Of a DNA stretch of 64,000 nucleotides, positions 24,533-35,083 are shown piece by piece. This DNA is from Phycisphaeraceae bacterium (GTDB taxonomy: Bacteria > Planctomycetota > Phycisphaerae > Phycisphaerales > SM1A02). The first letter of the stretch is position 1, and each line of letters starts with the position of its first letter. The stretch spans positions 372,001 through 436,000 of the forward strand of contig JAHBWY010000004.1 in NCBI GenBank assembly GCA_019636735.1. Direction: 5' to 3'. The translations under genes were made by a program, and so were the position numbers. The notes beneath the pieces were generated by a model that was given only the letters and a program-made list of their open reading frames with translations, was not told the DNA's origin and searched no databases.

Positions 24533-25204
24533 ATGCGACATCGCGTACACGGCAAGCAGCTCTGTCTGAAGGAAGATCATCGTCGTGCCATGCTGCGAAA
24601 CCTCGCGGCCGGGCTCTTCGAGCATGGTCAGATCGAGACGACGCTGCCCAAGGCCAAGGCCGTTCAGCCCTTCGTCGAGAAGCTCATCACCTTGGCGAAG
24701 CGTCGGGGGCTGGCCACGCGCCGCGCCCTCCGCAGCCGGATCAACGACCGCCCCGTGCACGCGTGGGTGGCCGATCCGAATGTGAAGAGCGAGCGCAAGC
24801 AGAACGACTTCTGGGATCTGCCGAAGGAGAGCGACATCGAGTTCAACCGCTACGGCGAGTTGCGCAAGGCGCCGCGTCTCATCGAGCACCTCGTCACCAA
24901 GGTGGCGCCGCTCTTTGCCGATCGCCCGGGCGGCTACACGCGGATCATCAAGCTCGGCAAGCGTCGTCTGGGTGACGGCACCGATCTGGTGCTGCTCCAG
25001 CTCGTCGGTCGCGAGAGCGGCTCGAATGTCTCCGGCCGACGGAGCACGCGTCGAGCCACCGCCGATCGCCGGACCGCGTATGCCGCCAAGCTTCGCAAGG
25101 CGGCGGGGTCAGCGAAGGCTGCGGCCGCGAGCACGACGAGCGCCGCTGAGGCGCCGGGCACCGGCGGTGCGGAGCCTGGCACTGGCGAAGGCGCCACGAC
25201 CTGA
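24533..25204 (+). CDS. rplQ: 50S ribosomal protein L17 with insertion and disordered tail
   Basis: The L17 core begins MRHRVHGKQLCLKEDHRRAM and contains LFEHGQIETTLPKAKAVQPF, EKLITLAKR and LGKRRLGDG. About 35-40 residues are inserted between the helical core and the final strand (HAWVADPNVKSERKQNDFWD region, about 80-115). A tail of about 60 residues, rich in Ala, Thr, Gly and Glu, follows residue 160. Total length is 223 against about 127 in Escherichia coli. GAAAGGAAGTC just upstream supports the start. Confidence 0.95.
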   Translation: MRHRVHGKQLCLKEDHRRAMLRNLAAGLFEHGQIETTLPKAKAVQPFVEKLITLAKRRGLATRRALRSRINDRPVHAWVADPNVKSERKQNDFWDLPKESDIEFNRYGELRKAPRLIEHLVTKVAPLFADRPGGYTRIIKLGKRRLGDGTDLVLLQLVGRESGSNVSGRRSTRRATADRRTAYAAKLRKAAGSAKAAAASTTSAAEAPGTGGAEPGTGEGATT

Positions 25205-25228
25205 CCGTCGGCGAAGGTGCATCCGAGC

Positions 25229-26227
25229 ATGCTCATCGAGGAGGCGAGCCGTTTCGAGCGGGAGTCGCTGGAGGAGTTGGCGCGCGCCACCGATCCGGCG
25301 GCGCTCGAAGTCTGGAGAGCGCGGGTGCTGGGCGGGCAGGGCGGCATCAAGGCCTTGATGGGCCGCCTCAAGGAGGTCCCGCGCGAGGAGAAGCCGGCCA
25401 CCGGCCAGCACCTCAATGCGGTGAAGGCGCGGCTCGAAGAGGCCTTCGATGGTCGACGGGCCGCCGTGGGTTCGCAGAGTGACCGCGGACCGCGCATCGA
25501 CATCACCGAGCCGGGCCTGCCTCCGCCTGATGGTCGCCAGCATGTGCTGACTCGCACGATCGATGAGATCGTGGAAGTCTTCGGCCGCATGGGTTTCGCG
25601 CTTGCCGAGGGCCCCGAAGTCGAGGATGAGTGGCACAACTTCACGGCGCTCAACATTCCCGAGGGGCATCCCGCGCGCGACCCCACCGACAACTTCTACA
25701 TGGGCGAGGATCGCGGCGCAAAGCGTCTCCTGCGAACGCAGACGAGCACGGTGCAGATCCGCGCGCTCGAGCGGCAGAAGCCGCCCATCCGAATCATCGC
25801 GACCGGGCGCGTCTATCGGCCGGACACGCATGATGCGACGCACTATTCGATGTTCCACCAGATCGAGGGGCTCTATGTCGATCGTGGTGTGACCATGGTC
25901 GATCTGAAGAGCACGCTGGTGCACTTCGCCCACGCGTACTTCGGTCCCGAGGCCGAGGTGCGCATGCGACCGAGCTTCTTCCCGTTCACCGAGCCCAGCG
26001 CCGAGGTGGACATGAAGATGCGCGTGAAGGGCGAGTGGAAGTGGGTGGAGTTGGGCGGCTGCGGCATGGTGGACCCCAATGTGCTCCGCGCCGTCGACAT
26101 CGATCCGGAGGAGTGGACGGGCTTCGCGTTCGGGCTCGGCATCGAGCGAATCGCGATGCGTCGCTACGGCATCGCCGACATCCGCTGGCTCTTTGAGAAC
26201 GACGCCCGCTTCCTCCGTCAATTCTGA
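25229..26227 (+). CDS. pheS: Phenylalanine--tRNA ligase alpha subunit
   Basis: The 332-residue class II synthetase subunit charges tRNA-Phe together with PheT. It shows FGRMGFALAEGPEVEDEWHN, the TRTQTSTVQIR-type LLRTQTSTVQIRAL, motif 2 (RIIATGRVYRPDTHDATH), FHQIEGLYVDRG, and motif 3 (FAFGLGIERIAMRRYGI). The N-terminal coiled-coil arm is present. A GTG at 25217 is an alternative start; AAGG lies about 11 nt before the ATG. It is 24 bp after rplQ and seems to be the last gene of the ribosomal protein operon. pheT is not next to it. Confidence 0.95.
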   Translation: MLIEEASRFERESLEELARATDPAALEVWRARVLGGQGGIKALMGRLKEVPREEKPATGQHLNAVKARLEEAFDGRRAAVGSQSDRGPRIDITEPGLPPPDGRQHVLTRTIDEIVEVFGRMGFALAEGPEVEDEWHNFTALNIPEGHPARDPTDNFYMGEDRGAKRLLRTQTSTVQIRALERQKPPIRIIATGRVYRPDTHDATHYSMFHQIEGLYVDRGVTMVDLKSTLVHFAHAYFGPEAEVRMRPSFFPFTEPSAEVDMKMRVKGEWKWVELGGCGMVDPNVLRAVDIDPEEWTGFAFGLGIERIAMRRYGIADIRWLFENDARFLRQF

Positions 26228-26260
26228 AGTCGAGGTGGTGATGGTCGGCAGGGCGCTCCC

Positions 26261-26275
26261 GCAGCGCGGCGCTGC
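26261..26275. terminator. Hairpin in the pheS / zinc-ribbon gene convergent gap
   Basis: GCAGCG-CGG-CGCTGC is a perfect 6 bp stem with a 3 nt loop in the 63 bp between two convergent genes. It could end transcription from both sides, but no T-tract follows on either strand. Confidence 0.35.
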
Positions 26276-26290
26276 AGCGAAACGGTCCAC

Positions 26291-26986
26291 TCATCGGGGC
26301 GAGAGTGGCGACGGCGATCCACATTCGGGGCAGACGGTCGTCGCAACTCCCTCGGTCAGGATGTAGCCGCACTGACGGCAGCGATTCGAGGCGAGCTTGC
26401 GCATGACCTGTTCGTCGGAGACTCCCAGAAGGCCCATGCGCAGGCCCGCGACCTTGAGCATGGCCGTGGCTTGTGACGACACGCTGAGGAGCACCAGGAT
26501 GTTGAGGCACGGCGCCAGCGCCAGGATGCCATAGAAGATCACCCAGACGACATTGAATCGCATCGCCACGGTCAGAAAGACCGTTTGGACCGAGGCGATC
26601 AGGCCTGCAAGGAGCCAGATGATGGCTCCCGCATCGTCAATGAGGCTGGCGGCTTGACCCATGGGCCCGGCGGGGCCGAATGCATTGAGCATCACGCGCG
26701 GCATGAGAATCGACAGGAGCAACAGGGCGATGAGCCCCATCGCCAGCGCCTGCGCGCGACGATGATGCTTGGCGACCTCCCGGAGGTCGACACCTTGCTT
26801 CCACGCAGGAGGCGCCGCGGTCGACACCAGGTCGTGGCCGCAGCTCCGGCAGAATCCGGAGGAGGTGACATTGTGTTCAGCGCGGGCGCGGCATGCGGGA
26901 CAGGCGCGAAACCCCGAATGCGCGGGCGCGGCCGGGCTTGGCACTCCAGTGGCGTCAGGTGGTGTAGTCGGAGTTGAGTCGGACAT
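26291..26986 (-). CDS. Zinc-ribbon membrane protein of unknown function
   Basis: The 231-residue protein has two zinc-ribbon-like Cys sets: an N-terminal one (FRACPACRARA and GFCRSCGHDL, about 30-60) and a C-terminal CRQCGYILTEGVATTVCPEC. Between them are three hydrophobic segments (ALAMGLIALLLLSILM, AIIWLLAGLIASVQTVFLTV, FYGILALAPCLNILVLL). CRQCGY ribbons are a frequent planctomycete feature. The start at 26986 has GGAGG 4 nt upstream and overlaps the end of argJ by 32 bp, so it is the last gene of the arginine operon by position. A link to arginine is not evident. Confidence 0.75.
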   Translation of the reverse strand: MSDSTPTTPPDATGVPSPAAPAHSGFRACPACRARAEHNVTSSGFCRSCGHDLVSTAAPPAWKQGVDLREVAKHHRRAQALAMGLIALLLLSILMPRVMLNAFGPAGPMGQAASLIDDAGAIIWLLAGLIASVQTVFLTVAMRFNVVWVIFYGILALAPCLNILVLLSVSSQATAMLKVAGLRMGLLGVSDEQVMRKLASNRCRQCGYILTEGVATTVCPECGSPSPLSPR

Positions 26987-28209
26987 ACGCCTCCGTGAGG
27001 CCGCACGAGAGGAACTCCTCCGTGGGGCCGCCTCGACCGAGGTCGAGCAGGATCTCGACAATCGTCTCACGAAAGGCGCGCTCTCGCTCGGCAAGCGGCG
27101 TCGGCGCAGGCGCTCCATCGCAGTAGAGCGGGACTCCGCCCACTTCGAGACGGACTTCATCGGGCGAGAAGGGCACTCCGGCACGGCCCGCCGCCGCGAG
27201 AATCCGTCCCCAATTCGGATCGCCGCCGGTGACCGCGGTGCGCACCAGCAGACTCTGCGCAATCGTCCTCGCGACCTGAAGCGCCGCCTCGGAGCTGCCG
27301 GCCCCGCACACGCGCACTCGGATCGCCCGTTCGAATCCTTCGCCGTCACTCACGATCCTGAGAGCGAGCGCCTGCGAGACCTTGGTGAAGGCCGCGGTGA
27401 GCAGCGCGTCGTCGACCGGGCCCGCCTCACCCGAGGCGAGTGCGAAGACCGAATCGTTCGTCGAGGTGTCACCGTCGATCGAGATGCGGTGAAACGAGTG
27501 ATTGACCGCGGCACGCAAAGCGCGGTCGAGGGCGAGAGGATCGATGGCGGCATCGGTCACGAGCACCGCGATCATGGTGGCCATGTCGGGGTGAATCATG
27601 CCCGCGCCCTTGGCGATGCCGACCACGCGGGCAGCGCCCGCCGCAGCCTCGGCCCACTTCGGGCGGGTGTCGGTGGTCATGATGGCGCGCGCCATGGGTT
27701 CGACGGAGCCCGACGCGGTCTTGCGCGCCATGGCGCCGATCACCGGCACCATGCGACTCAGGGGCAGCGGTACGCCAATCACGCCGGTCGAGTTGACGAG
27801 GACCGCGCTTGGGTCAACCTCGAGAGCCGCGGCGACTGCGTCGACACACTCCTGGGCATCGGCGAGCCCGCGCTGTCCCGTGGCGGCATTGGCATTTCCC
27901 GAGTTGAGGAGGAGCGCAGTGGCATGACCTCGAGTCTCGCTCAGATGAGTGCGGGAGATCCGAATCGGCGCCGCGCAGACGAGGTTGCGTGTGAAGACGC
28001 CCGCTGCCGTTGCACCGCGCTCGCAGACGAGGAGCGCCATGTCGTCGCGCCCCGGCGCCTTGATGGCGGCCGATCCTGTCGCGGCGGCAAAGCCGCGTGG
28101 CCACTGGGGTGCGGCGGCCATCGACTCGGCGGTCGTCGCCTCCGCAGACGCTGGCACCGCGGAAGAGCTCGGCGCTGCGGACGCCGAGCGTGCCTTCGCG
28201 CTCGTGTGC

Positions 28210-28217
<8 letters not shown>
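26955..28217 (-). CDS. argJ: Arginine biosynthesis bifunctional protein ArgJ
   Basis: ArgJ moves the acetyl group from N-acetylornithine to glutamate; some forms also use acetyl-CoA. The 420-residue precursor has the self-cleavage site KGAGMIHPDMATMIA with the catalytic Thr near residue 213, giving alpha and beta chains. SIDGDTSTNDSVFALASG, TAVTGGDPNWGRILAAAGR and the C-terminal LNSDYTT are typical. An Ala/Ser-rich N-terminus of about 35 residues is extra. Its start overlaps the argH(A) stop by 8 bp. With an NAGS domain in the same operon, the acetyl cycle can be primed and recycled. Confidence 0.96.
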
Positions 28218-30141
<1,924 letters not shown>

Positions 30142-30190
30142 GGGTGGACTCCTCTCGAAGTCGTGGCGCGCAGGGAGTGACGGGGCGGCC

Positions 30191-31534
30191 TTACCGGGCC
30201 GGTGCCGAGGTGCGGGCAGGGGAGTTCGCCGATCGCGCGGGTGAGGCGGGAGCGGGTGCCGAAGCGGTGGTGGGCGAGGTCGGCGGCGAGCCGGGCTGGG
30301 TCGACGCCGCTCGCTCCGCCTCCGACAGGGCTCGGATGCGTGAGGGCAGGGCGAAGAGCCTGATGAAGCCCTCGGCGTGCGTCTGGTCGTAGACCTCGTC
30401 GGCGCCGAAGGTGGCGAACGCTTCGTGGTAGAGCGCGTTCGGGCTGCGGCGACGCACAGTCACGGCGCGACCCTTGAAGAGGCGCACGGCGACATCGCCG
30501 GTCAGCGGCCTCGCGATCGTCTCAGCGGCGGCCCAGAGCGCCGCACGCAGCGGCGTGAACCACTCGCCGTTGTAGACGAGTTCCGCGAAGTCGAGTGCAA
30601 GCCGCTCGCGATGGTGAAGCGTCTTGCGATCGAGGACCAGTTCCTCGAGCCCGCGCAGCGCCTCCATGAGGATGGTGCCACCGGGGGTCTCATAGCAGCC
30701 TCGGCTCTTCATGCCGACGAGTCGATTCTCGATGAGATCCACCCGCCCGACGCCATGGGGTGCACCGAGTTCGTTGAGCCGAGTCAGGAGCGCGACGGGA
30801 TCGAGCGTGCGACCATCGACCGCGACGGGCATGCCCGACCGGAAGGAGACGATGACCTCGTCAGCGCGATCGGGCGCCTTCTCCGGATTCGCCGTCCGGG
30901 TCCAGATGTCCTCCGGCGGCGGATTCCACGGGTTCTCAAGCGCGCCACCCTCGTGGGAGATGTGCCAGAGGTTCGCATCACGCGAGTAGATCTTGGTGGC
31001 GCTCGCCGTGGTCGGGATGTTGCGTTCCTGAAGGTAGGCCAGCATCTGCTCGCGGCTCCGCAGCTCCCAGAGGCGCCACGGGGCGATCACCCGGAGTTCC
31101 GGCGCGAGCGCCGCATAGGTGCTCTCGAAGCGCACCTGGTCGTTGCCCTTGCCCGTGCAGCCATGGGCCACGGCATCGGCGCCGTGTGCCCGCGCGGCAT
31201 CGACCTGCGCCCGCGCAATGATCGGGCGCGCAATCGAGGTGCCCAGAAGGTAGCGGCCTTCATAGACCGCGCCGGTCACCACCATCGGGAAGACGAAGGA
31301 CTCGAGAAACTCACGCCGCAGGTCGACGACTTCGCAGTGGCTCGCGCCGGTGCGCAGAGCCTTCGCCTCGACGCCTTCGAGTTCAGCCGCCCCCTGGCCG
31401 ACATCGGCGACGACGGCGATGACTTCGCAGCCGGGCCAGCGCTCCTTGAGCCATGGAATGATGCAACTCGTGTCGAGGCCGCCGGAGTAGGCAACGCAGA
31501 TCTTGCGGGGAGGATGGTTGGATGAGGTGGTCAT
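30191..31534 (-). CDS. argG: Argininosuccinate synthase
   Basis: The 447-residue ATP-dependent enzyme joins citrulline and aspartate. It has the PP-loop AYSGGLDTS at about residue 15, [43 protein letters not shown] and YETPGGTIL. The last 45 residues form an Ala/Ser/Pro-rich tail not present in ordinary ArgG. The start at 31534 (MTTSSNH) is preferred over the upstream in-frame ATG because it fits the family start and lies 10 bp after the argF stop. Confidence 0.97.
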   Translation of the reverse strand: MTTSSNHPPRKICVAYSGGLDTSCIIPWLKERWPGCEVIAVVADVGQGAAELEGVEAKALRTGASHCEVVDLRREFLESFVFPMVVTGAVYEGRYLLGTSIARPIIARAQVDAARAHGADAVAHGCTGKGNDQVRFESTYAALAPELRVIAPWRLWELRSREQMLAYLQERNIPTTASATKIYSRDANLWHISHEGGALENPWNPPPEDIWTRTANPEKAPDRADEVIVSFRSGMPVAVDGRTLDPVALLTRLNELGAPHGVGRVDLIENRLVGMKSRGCYETPGGTILMEALRGLEELVLDRKTLHHRERLALDFAELVYNGEWFTPLRAALWAAAETIARPLTGDVAVRLFKGRAVTVRRRSPNALYHEAFATFGADEVYDQTHAEGFIRLFALPSRIRALSEAERAASTQPGSPPTSPTTASAPAPASPARSANSPARTSAPAR

Positions 31535-31544
31535 GGTGGTGGGG

Positions 31545-32504
31545 TCAGCGGGGCTTCGAGAGCTGGTGAAGGAGCAGGGCGTTCTGGACATGCATGCGGT
31601 TCTCCGCCTGATCAAAGACGATCGATCGCTCGCTGTCGATGACGGCGTCGGTGACTTCCTGGCCTCGGTGGGCCGGCAGGCAGTGCATGAAGAGCGCGGA
31701 TCCTCCGGCTCGGGCCATCAACGCCTCATCGACCCGGTAGGGCTCAAAGAGCGCCGTGCGCTCCGGACTATCCGGCTGGTTCATGCTGGTCCAGATGTCG
31801 GTGTAGACCGCGTCGGATCCGGCGACCCGGTCGAGGTCATTCGTCACCTCAATGACGGCACCCGTGCGGCAGGCGCGCGCCTCGGCGGTTCGGAGCACCT
31901 CGTCCGACGGCTCGCAGCCGCGAGGTGTGATGACTACCAGTCGGCAGCCGACCGTGGCGGCCATCTCGATGACGGAGTGGCAGACATTGTTGCCGTCACC
32001 GACCCACGCGAGGCGACCGTGCTTGAACTTGAACCCGTGCTCGGCGAGGGTCATGAAGTCCGCGAGCGCCTGGCAGGGGTGATGAAGATCGCTCAGCGCA
32101 TTGATGACTGGAATCCGCGCGTTCTGCGCGAGGACCTCGATGGTGGCGTGGTGCGCTGTCCGAGCCACGATGGCATTGGCCCATCGCTCGAGGTTGTGGC
32201 CGTAGTCGGCGATCGACTCGCGCTGCCCGATCGGCCGGGTTTCGTGATCGAGATAGACGGCGATTCCACCGAACTTCGCGAAGCCGATCTCGAAGCTCAC
32301 GCGCGTACGCAGCGACGGCTTCTCAAAGAGGAGCACGATCGACTTCTGCGCGAAAGCGTGTCGCCAAGGGGCGTAGTCGGCCTTCAGGCGCCGCGCATCT
32401 TCAAGCAGCGGAAGGATCTCGTGGACCGCGAGATCGGTGATTCGGAGCAGGTCCTTGCAGCCGAGTTCAACGGATGGACGGGTGGATTCACGCGTGGTGG
32501 GCAC
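31545..32504 (-). CDS. argF: Ornithine carbamoyltransferase
   Basis: The 319-residue enzyme makes citrulline from ornithine and carbamoyl phosphate. The carbamoyl phosphate site is [45 protein letters not shown] (HPxQ), DVWTSM-like [10 protein letters not shown] and HCLPAHRG complete the signature. Asn follows SM where many family members have Gly. Its start overlaps the argB end by 17 bp. Confidence 0.96.
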   Translation of the reverse strand: MPTTRESTRPSVELGCKDLLRITDLAVHEILPLLEDARRLKADYAPWRHAFAQKSIVLLFEKPSLRTRVSFEIGFAKFGGIAVYLDHETRPIGQRESIADYGHNLERWANAIVARTAHHATIEVLAQNARIPVINALSDLHHPCQALADFMTLAEHGFKFKHGRLAWVGDGNNVCHSVIEMAATVGCRLVVITPRGCEPSDEVLRTAEARACRTGAVIEVTNDLDRVAGSDAVYTDIWTSMNQPDSPERTALFEPYRVDEALMARAGGSALFMHCLPAHRGQEVTDAVIDSERSIVFDQAENRMHVQNALLLHQLSKPR

Positions 32505-33474
32505 AAGGGGCTCCGGTGGGGTGTGAGGTTGAAGAGATCAAAGGCGCTTTCATCGCAGGGGTCTCGGTCGAACCGGGCGACGACTTGACCGATCGGTCCC
32601 GGGATGCGATCACGCGCGTGCCCGCGTGGCCACCGGTCAGAATCTCGCGCAGGGTCGCCGGGTCGTTCCACGAGGCAATCAGCACGCGCCCGACCGCGGA
32701 ACCCGCGTGTTCGGCGGCATCGAGGGCGCCGCGCACCTTCACGGTCATGCCGCCGGAAATGACGCCTTCACCAATCCACGACTCCGCCTGAGCGCGGTCG
32801 ATCGAGGGAACGATCTCGCCATCGAGACCGCGCACTCCCGGGACATCGGTCAGCAGAAGGAGTGTCGACGCACCCACCAGCGCCGCAACGGCCGCCGCTG
32901 CGTCATCGGCGTTCACATTCAGAAGGCCACCATCAGGATCGAGACCGATGGAGCTCATCACGGGAAGGAACCCGCCTTGAAGAAGATGCTGGAGCAGAAG
33001 TCCATCGCCTCCTGTGATCTCGCCGACGCGACCGGGATCGAAGGCATAGCGCCGCGCCACTTCGACTCGACAGCAGAGGCCATCGGTGAGCCCGAGTCCC
33101 ACCGCCGGAACTCCGCGCGAGGTGAAGTGACCGACGAGCGCGGTGTTGATGACCCCGGCGAGCACTCCCGCAATCTGATCCATCTGCTCGGGCGGTGTGA
33201 TGCGAATGCCATCGCGCCTCTCGGTGCCGAGACCCATGCGTTCAAGCTGGCGATCGACGGCGCGCCCGCCACCGTGCACGATGATGATTCCGTTCGCGCT
33301 GTCCATCGCTTCGCGGGCCTTCACCCGAGGGCGCGCTTCGGCGGCAGCCGATCGTGATCCGTGACGCGCGGCTTCGACGACGGCGTCGAGCATCGCGCGC
33401 GTGGCGAGGGGATCGTCGAGGAGGGCGCCGCCCACCTTGATCACCGTGATGCTGGAGCGTGGAGCCTTGGTCAT
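32488..33474 (-). CDS. argB: Acetylglutamate kinase
   Basis: The 328-residue amino-acid kinase phosphorylates N-acetylglutamate. It has IKVGGALLDD, IIIVHGGGRAVDRQLERMG, ALVGHFTSRGVPAVGLGLTD, NVNADDAAAAVAALVGAS, LLLTDVPGVRG and GVISGGMTVKVRGAL. A basic insert of about 20 residues (40-60) sits between the first strand and HGGG, and an unrelated low-complexity tail of about 40 residues follows the core. The long N-terminal helix of arginine-inhibited hexameric kinases is missing, which suggests the arginine-insensitive class. ATGA overlap links it to argC. Confidence 0.94.
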   Translation of the reverse strand: MTKAPRSSITVIKVGGALLDDPLATRAMLDAVVEAARHGSRSAAAEARPRVKAREAMDSANGIIIVHGGGRAVDRQLERMGLGTERRDGIRITPPEQMDQIAGVLAGVINTALVGHFTSRGVPAVGLGLTDGLCCRVEVARRYAFDPGRVGEITGGDGLLLQHLLQGGFLPVMSSIGLDPDGGLLNVNADDAAAAVAALVGASTLLLLTDVPGVRGLDGEIVPSIDRAQAESWIGEGVISGGMTVKVRGALDAAEHAGSAVGRVLIASWNDPATLREILTGGHAGTRVIASRDRSVKSSPGSTETPAMKAPLISSTSHPTGAPCAHHA

Positions 33475-34532
33475 GAAGTGCGTCCTGAGACCCCGGAGAG
33501 TGGCGTGGAGGAAAGGGCGGTTCCCTCGGGAAGATCAAAGCGGATGTTGAAGGCCTGGACCGCCTGGCCTGCGGCGCCCTTCAGCAGGTTGTCGATGGCG
33601 CTCACGATCACGGCGTGTCGTCCTGATCGATCGGAGCCAACGGCGATGTCGCAGTAGTTCGTGTGCACCACCGAGGCAATCGAAGGCCATCGCCCCTCGG
33701 GAAGGACTCGGACAAATGGAGCTTCGGCATACGCGTGCCGCAGGCAGGCGCGGAGATCGGCGGCGGCGACGCCTGGGGCGAGTGCCGGATGGATGGTGCT
33801 CACGATGCCGCGATCGAGCGGAAGGAGGTGGGGAGTGAAGAGCACTTCCACTCCGCACTCCTGCGCCATCTCTGGCGCGTGGCGATGCTGGAGGACTCCG
33901 TATGGCTGATAGGAGACCTCACAGAAGAGGCTCTTGAGGCTGGGGGTGCGCCCCGCACCGCTGACACCACTGGCGGAGTCGACGATGAGCACGCCTCCTT
34001 CGCGCAGCAGGCCCGCGGCGCGGATCGGCGCCACGGGCAGGATGACGCTGGTCGGATAGCAGCCGGGGCAGGCGATGAGATCGGCGTGCCGGATCTCCTC
34101 GCGGCGCAGTTCAGGCAGGCCATAGACCGCACTCTCGAGAAGTTCGCTGGCGCCGTGCTCGAAGCCGTAGTGCTCGGGGTAGAGCGAGGGTGAGCGGAGC
34201 CGGAAGGCCGCGGAGAGATCGAGGACCACCACGCCCGCCGCTCGCAGTGCGGGGGCCAACTCCACGCTCGCCTCATGAGGGGTGCAGAGAAAGACCGCGT
34301 CGGGGGCGTGCGCCATGATCGCCTCGACCGAGGCGGCCTCTATCGTCAGTTCCGTCTCGCCGAGGAAGCGCGGATGAAGCGCGTCGAATCGCTCAGGGGT
34401 GCCACCGCGACGGTCGGAGCCGAAGAGTCCGGCGAGTCGAACCGCGGGGTGCTTCAGCAACAGGCCAACCAGTTCGGCGCCGCTGTACCCGGCAGCGCCG
34501 ACGATGCAGACGGTGATGTGGTCGTGGGTCAC
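33471..34532 (-). CDS. argC: N-acetyl-gamma-glutamyl-phosphate reductase
   Basis: The 353-residue NADPH enzyme has the Rossmann start VCIVGAAGYSGAELVGLLLK and the catalytic Cys in LIACPGCYPTSVILP (about 155). FTPHLLPLDRGIVSTIH and NLLKGAAGQAVQAFN, with DNLLKGA typical of the family, close it. The start overlaps argR by 4 bp and the end overlaps argB by 4 bp. Confidence 0.97.
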   Translation of the reverse strand: MTHDHITVCIVGAAGYSGAELVGLLLKHPAVRLAGLFGSDRRGGTPERFDALHPRFLGETELTIEAASVEAIMAHAPDAVFLCTPHEASVELAPALRAAGVVVLDLSAAFRLRSPSLYPEHYGFEHGASELLESAVYGLPELRREEIRHADLIACPGCYPTSVILPVAPIRAAGLLREGGVLIVDSASGVSGAGRTPSLKSLFCEVSYQPYGVLQHRHAPEMAQECGVEVLFTPHLLPLDRGIVSTIHPALAPGVAAADLRACLRHAYAEAPFVRVLPEGRWPSIASVVHTNYCDIAVGSDRSGRHAVIVSAIDNLLKGAAGQAVQAFNIRFDLPEGTALSSTPLSGVSGRTS

Positions 34533-35035
34533 GCGCGTCGCACCTCGAGCGGGCGACGCCGCTCCGAGCGAGGCGTGACCTGTTCAAGTCCCGCCAAAGA
34601 GCGGACCTGCTCGCAAAGCTGGCGAGCGGCCGATTGATCTCGGCAGGCCACGAAGATCGTGTCATCGCCGGCGATGGTTCCGAGCTTCTCCGGGAGGCGA
34701 GCCTTGTCGATCTCCGCGGCGAGGAGGGAGGCGTGCCCCGATGGCGTGGTAAGGACGACAATCTGTCCCGCACAGGTCACCCATCGAAGGTGGGAGCGCA
34801 CGGCCGCAGCCAGGTGCTCCGACTCTCCCTCGCGCTCATCCGCCGCCGGCTCCGCGAGCTGATATCCGCGAGGTCCCTTGACCACTCCGATGGCGCTCAG
34901 GTCGCGCGAGAGCGTTGCCTGCGTGATGACCACGCCATGTTCGTGAAGACGACGAAGGAGCTCCGCCTGACTGGCGATGCGCTCTTCACCAATGATGCGC
35001 TCGATGAGATGGCAGCGATGGGCTCTGGCAACCAT
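34529..35035 (-). CDS. argR: Arginine repressor
   Basis: The 168-residue ArgR/AhrC protein has an N-terminal winged helix (IASQAELLRRLHEHG, VITQATLSRDLSAIGVV) and a C-terminal hexamer and arginine-binding domain (VVLTTPSGHASLLAAEID, LGTIAGDDTIFVACRD). The ATG at 35035 aligns with the start of AhrC; in-frame ATGs at 35041 and 35053 lie inside the predicted -10/+1 region. It is the first gene of the operon and probably represses it, including itself, through the overlapping ARG box. Short tail after the core is Arg-rich. Confidence 0.95.
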   Translation of the reverse strand: MVARAHRCHLIERIIGEERIASQAELLRRLHEHGVVITQATLSRDLSAIGVVKGPRGYQLAEPAADEREGESEHLAAAVRSHLRWVTCAGQIVVLTTPSGHASLLAAEIDKARLPEKLGTIAGDDTIFVACRDQSAARQLCEQVRSLAGLEQVTPRSERRRPLEVRRA

Positions 35036-35042
35036 GGGCATG

Positions 35043-35072
35043 ATTATGCACACGGCTGCATACCAAAGTCAA
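35043..35072 (-). promoter_or_regulatory. Promoter of the arg operon (possible leaderless start)
   Basis: On the minus strand TTGACT (35072-35067), 18 nt, then CATAAT (35048-35043). Seven nt later comes the ATG at 35035, so the transcript may begin at the start codon. The spacer and -10 are covered by the ARG box. Confidence 0.6.
35045..35062 (-). promoter_or_regulatory. ARG-box-like operator
   Basis: TATGCA-CACGGC-TGCATA is a perfect inverted repeat with 6 bp arms across the arg promoter. It resembles GC-rich-genome ARG boxes built from TTGCATA-type halves. A further half-site ATTGCATAA lies at 35086-35094, inside the infC 3' end. Binding by ArgR is inferred. Confidence 0.6.
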
Positions 35073-35083
35073 GTTCAGTCAGG

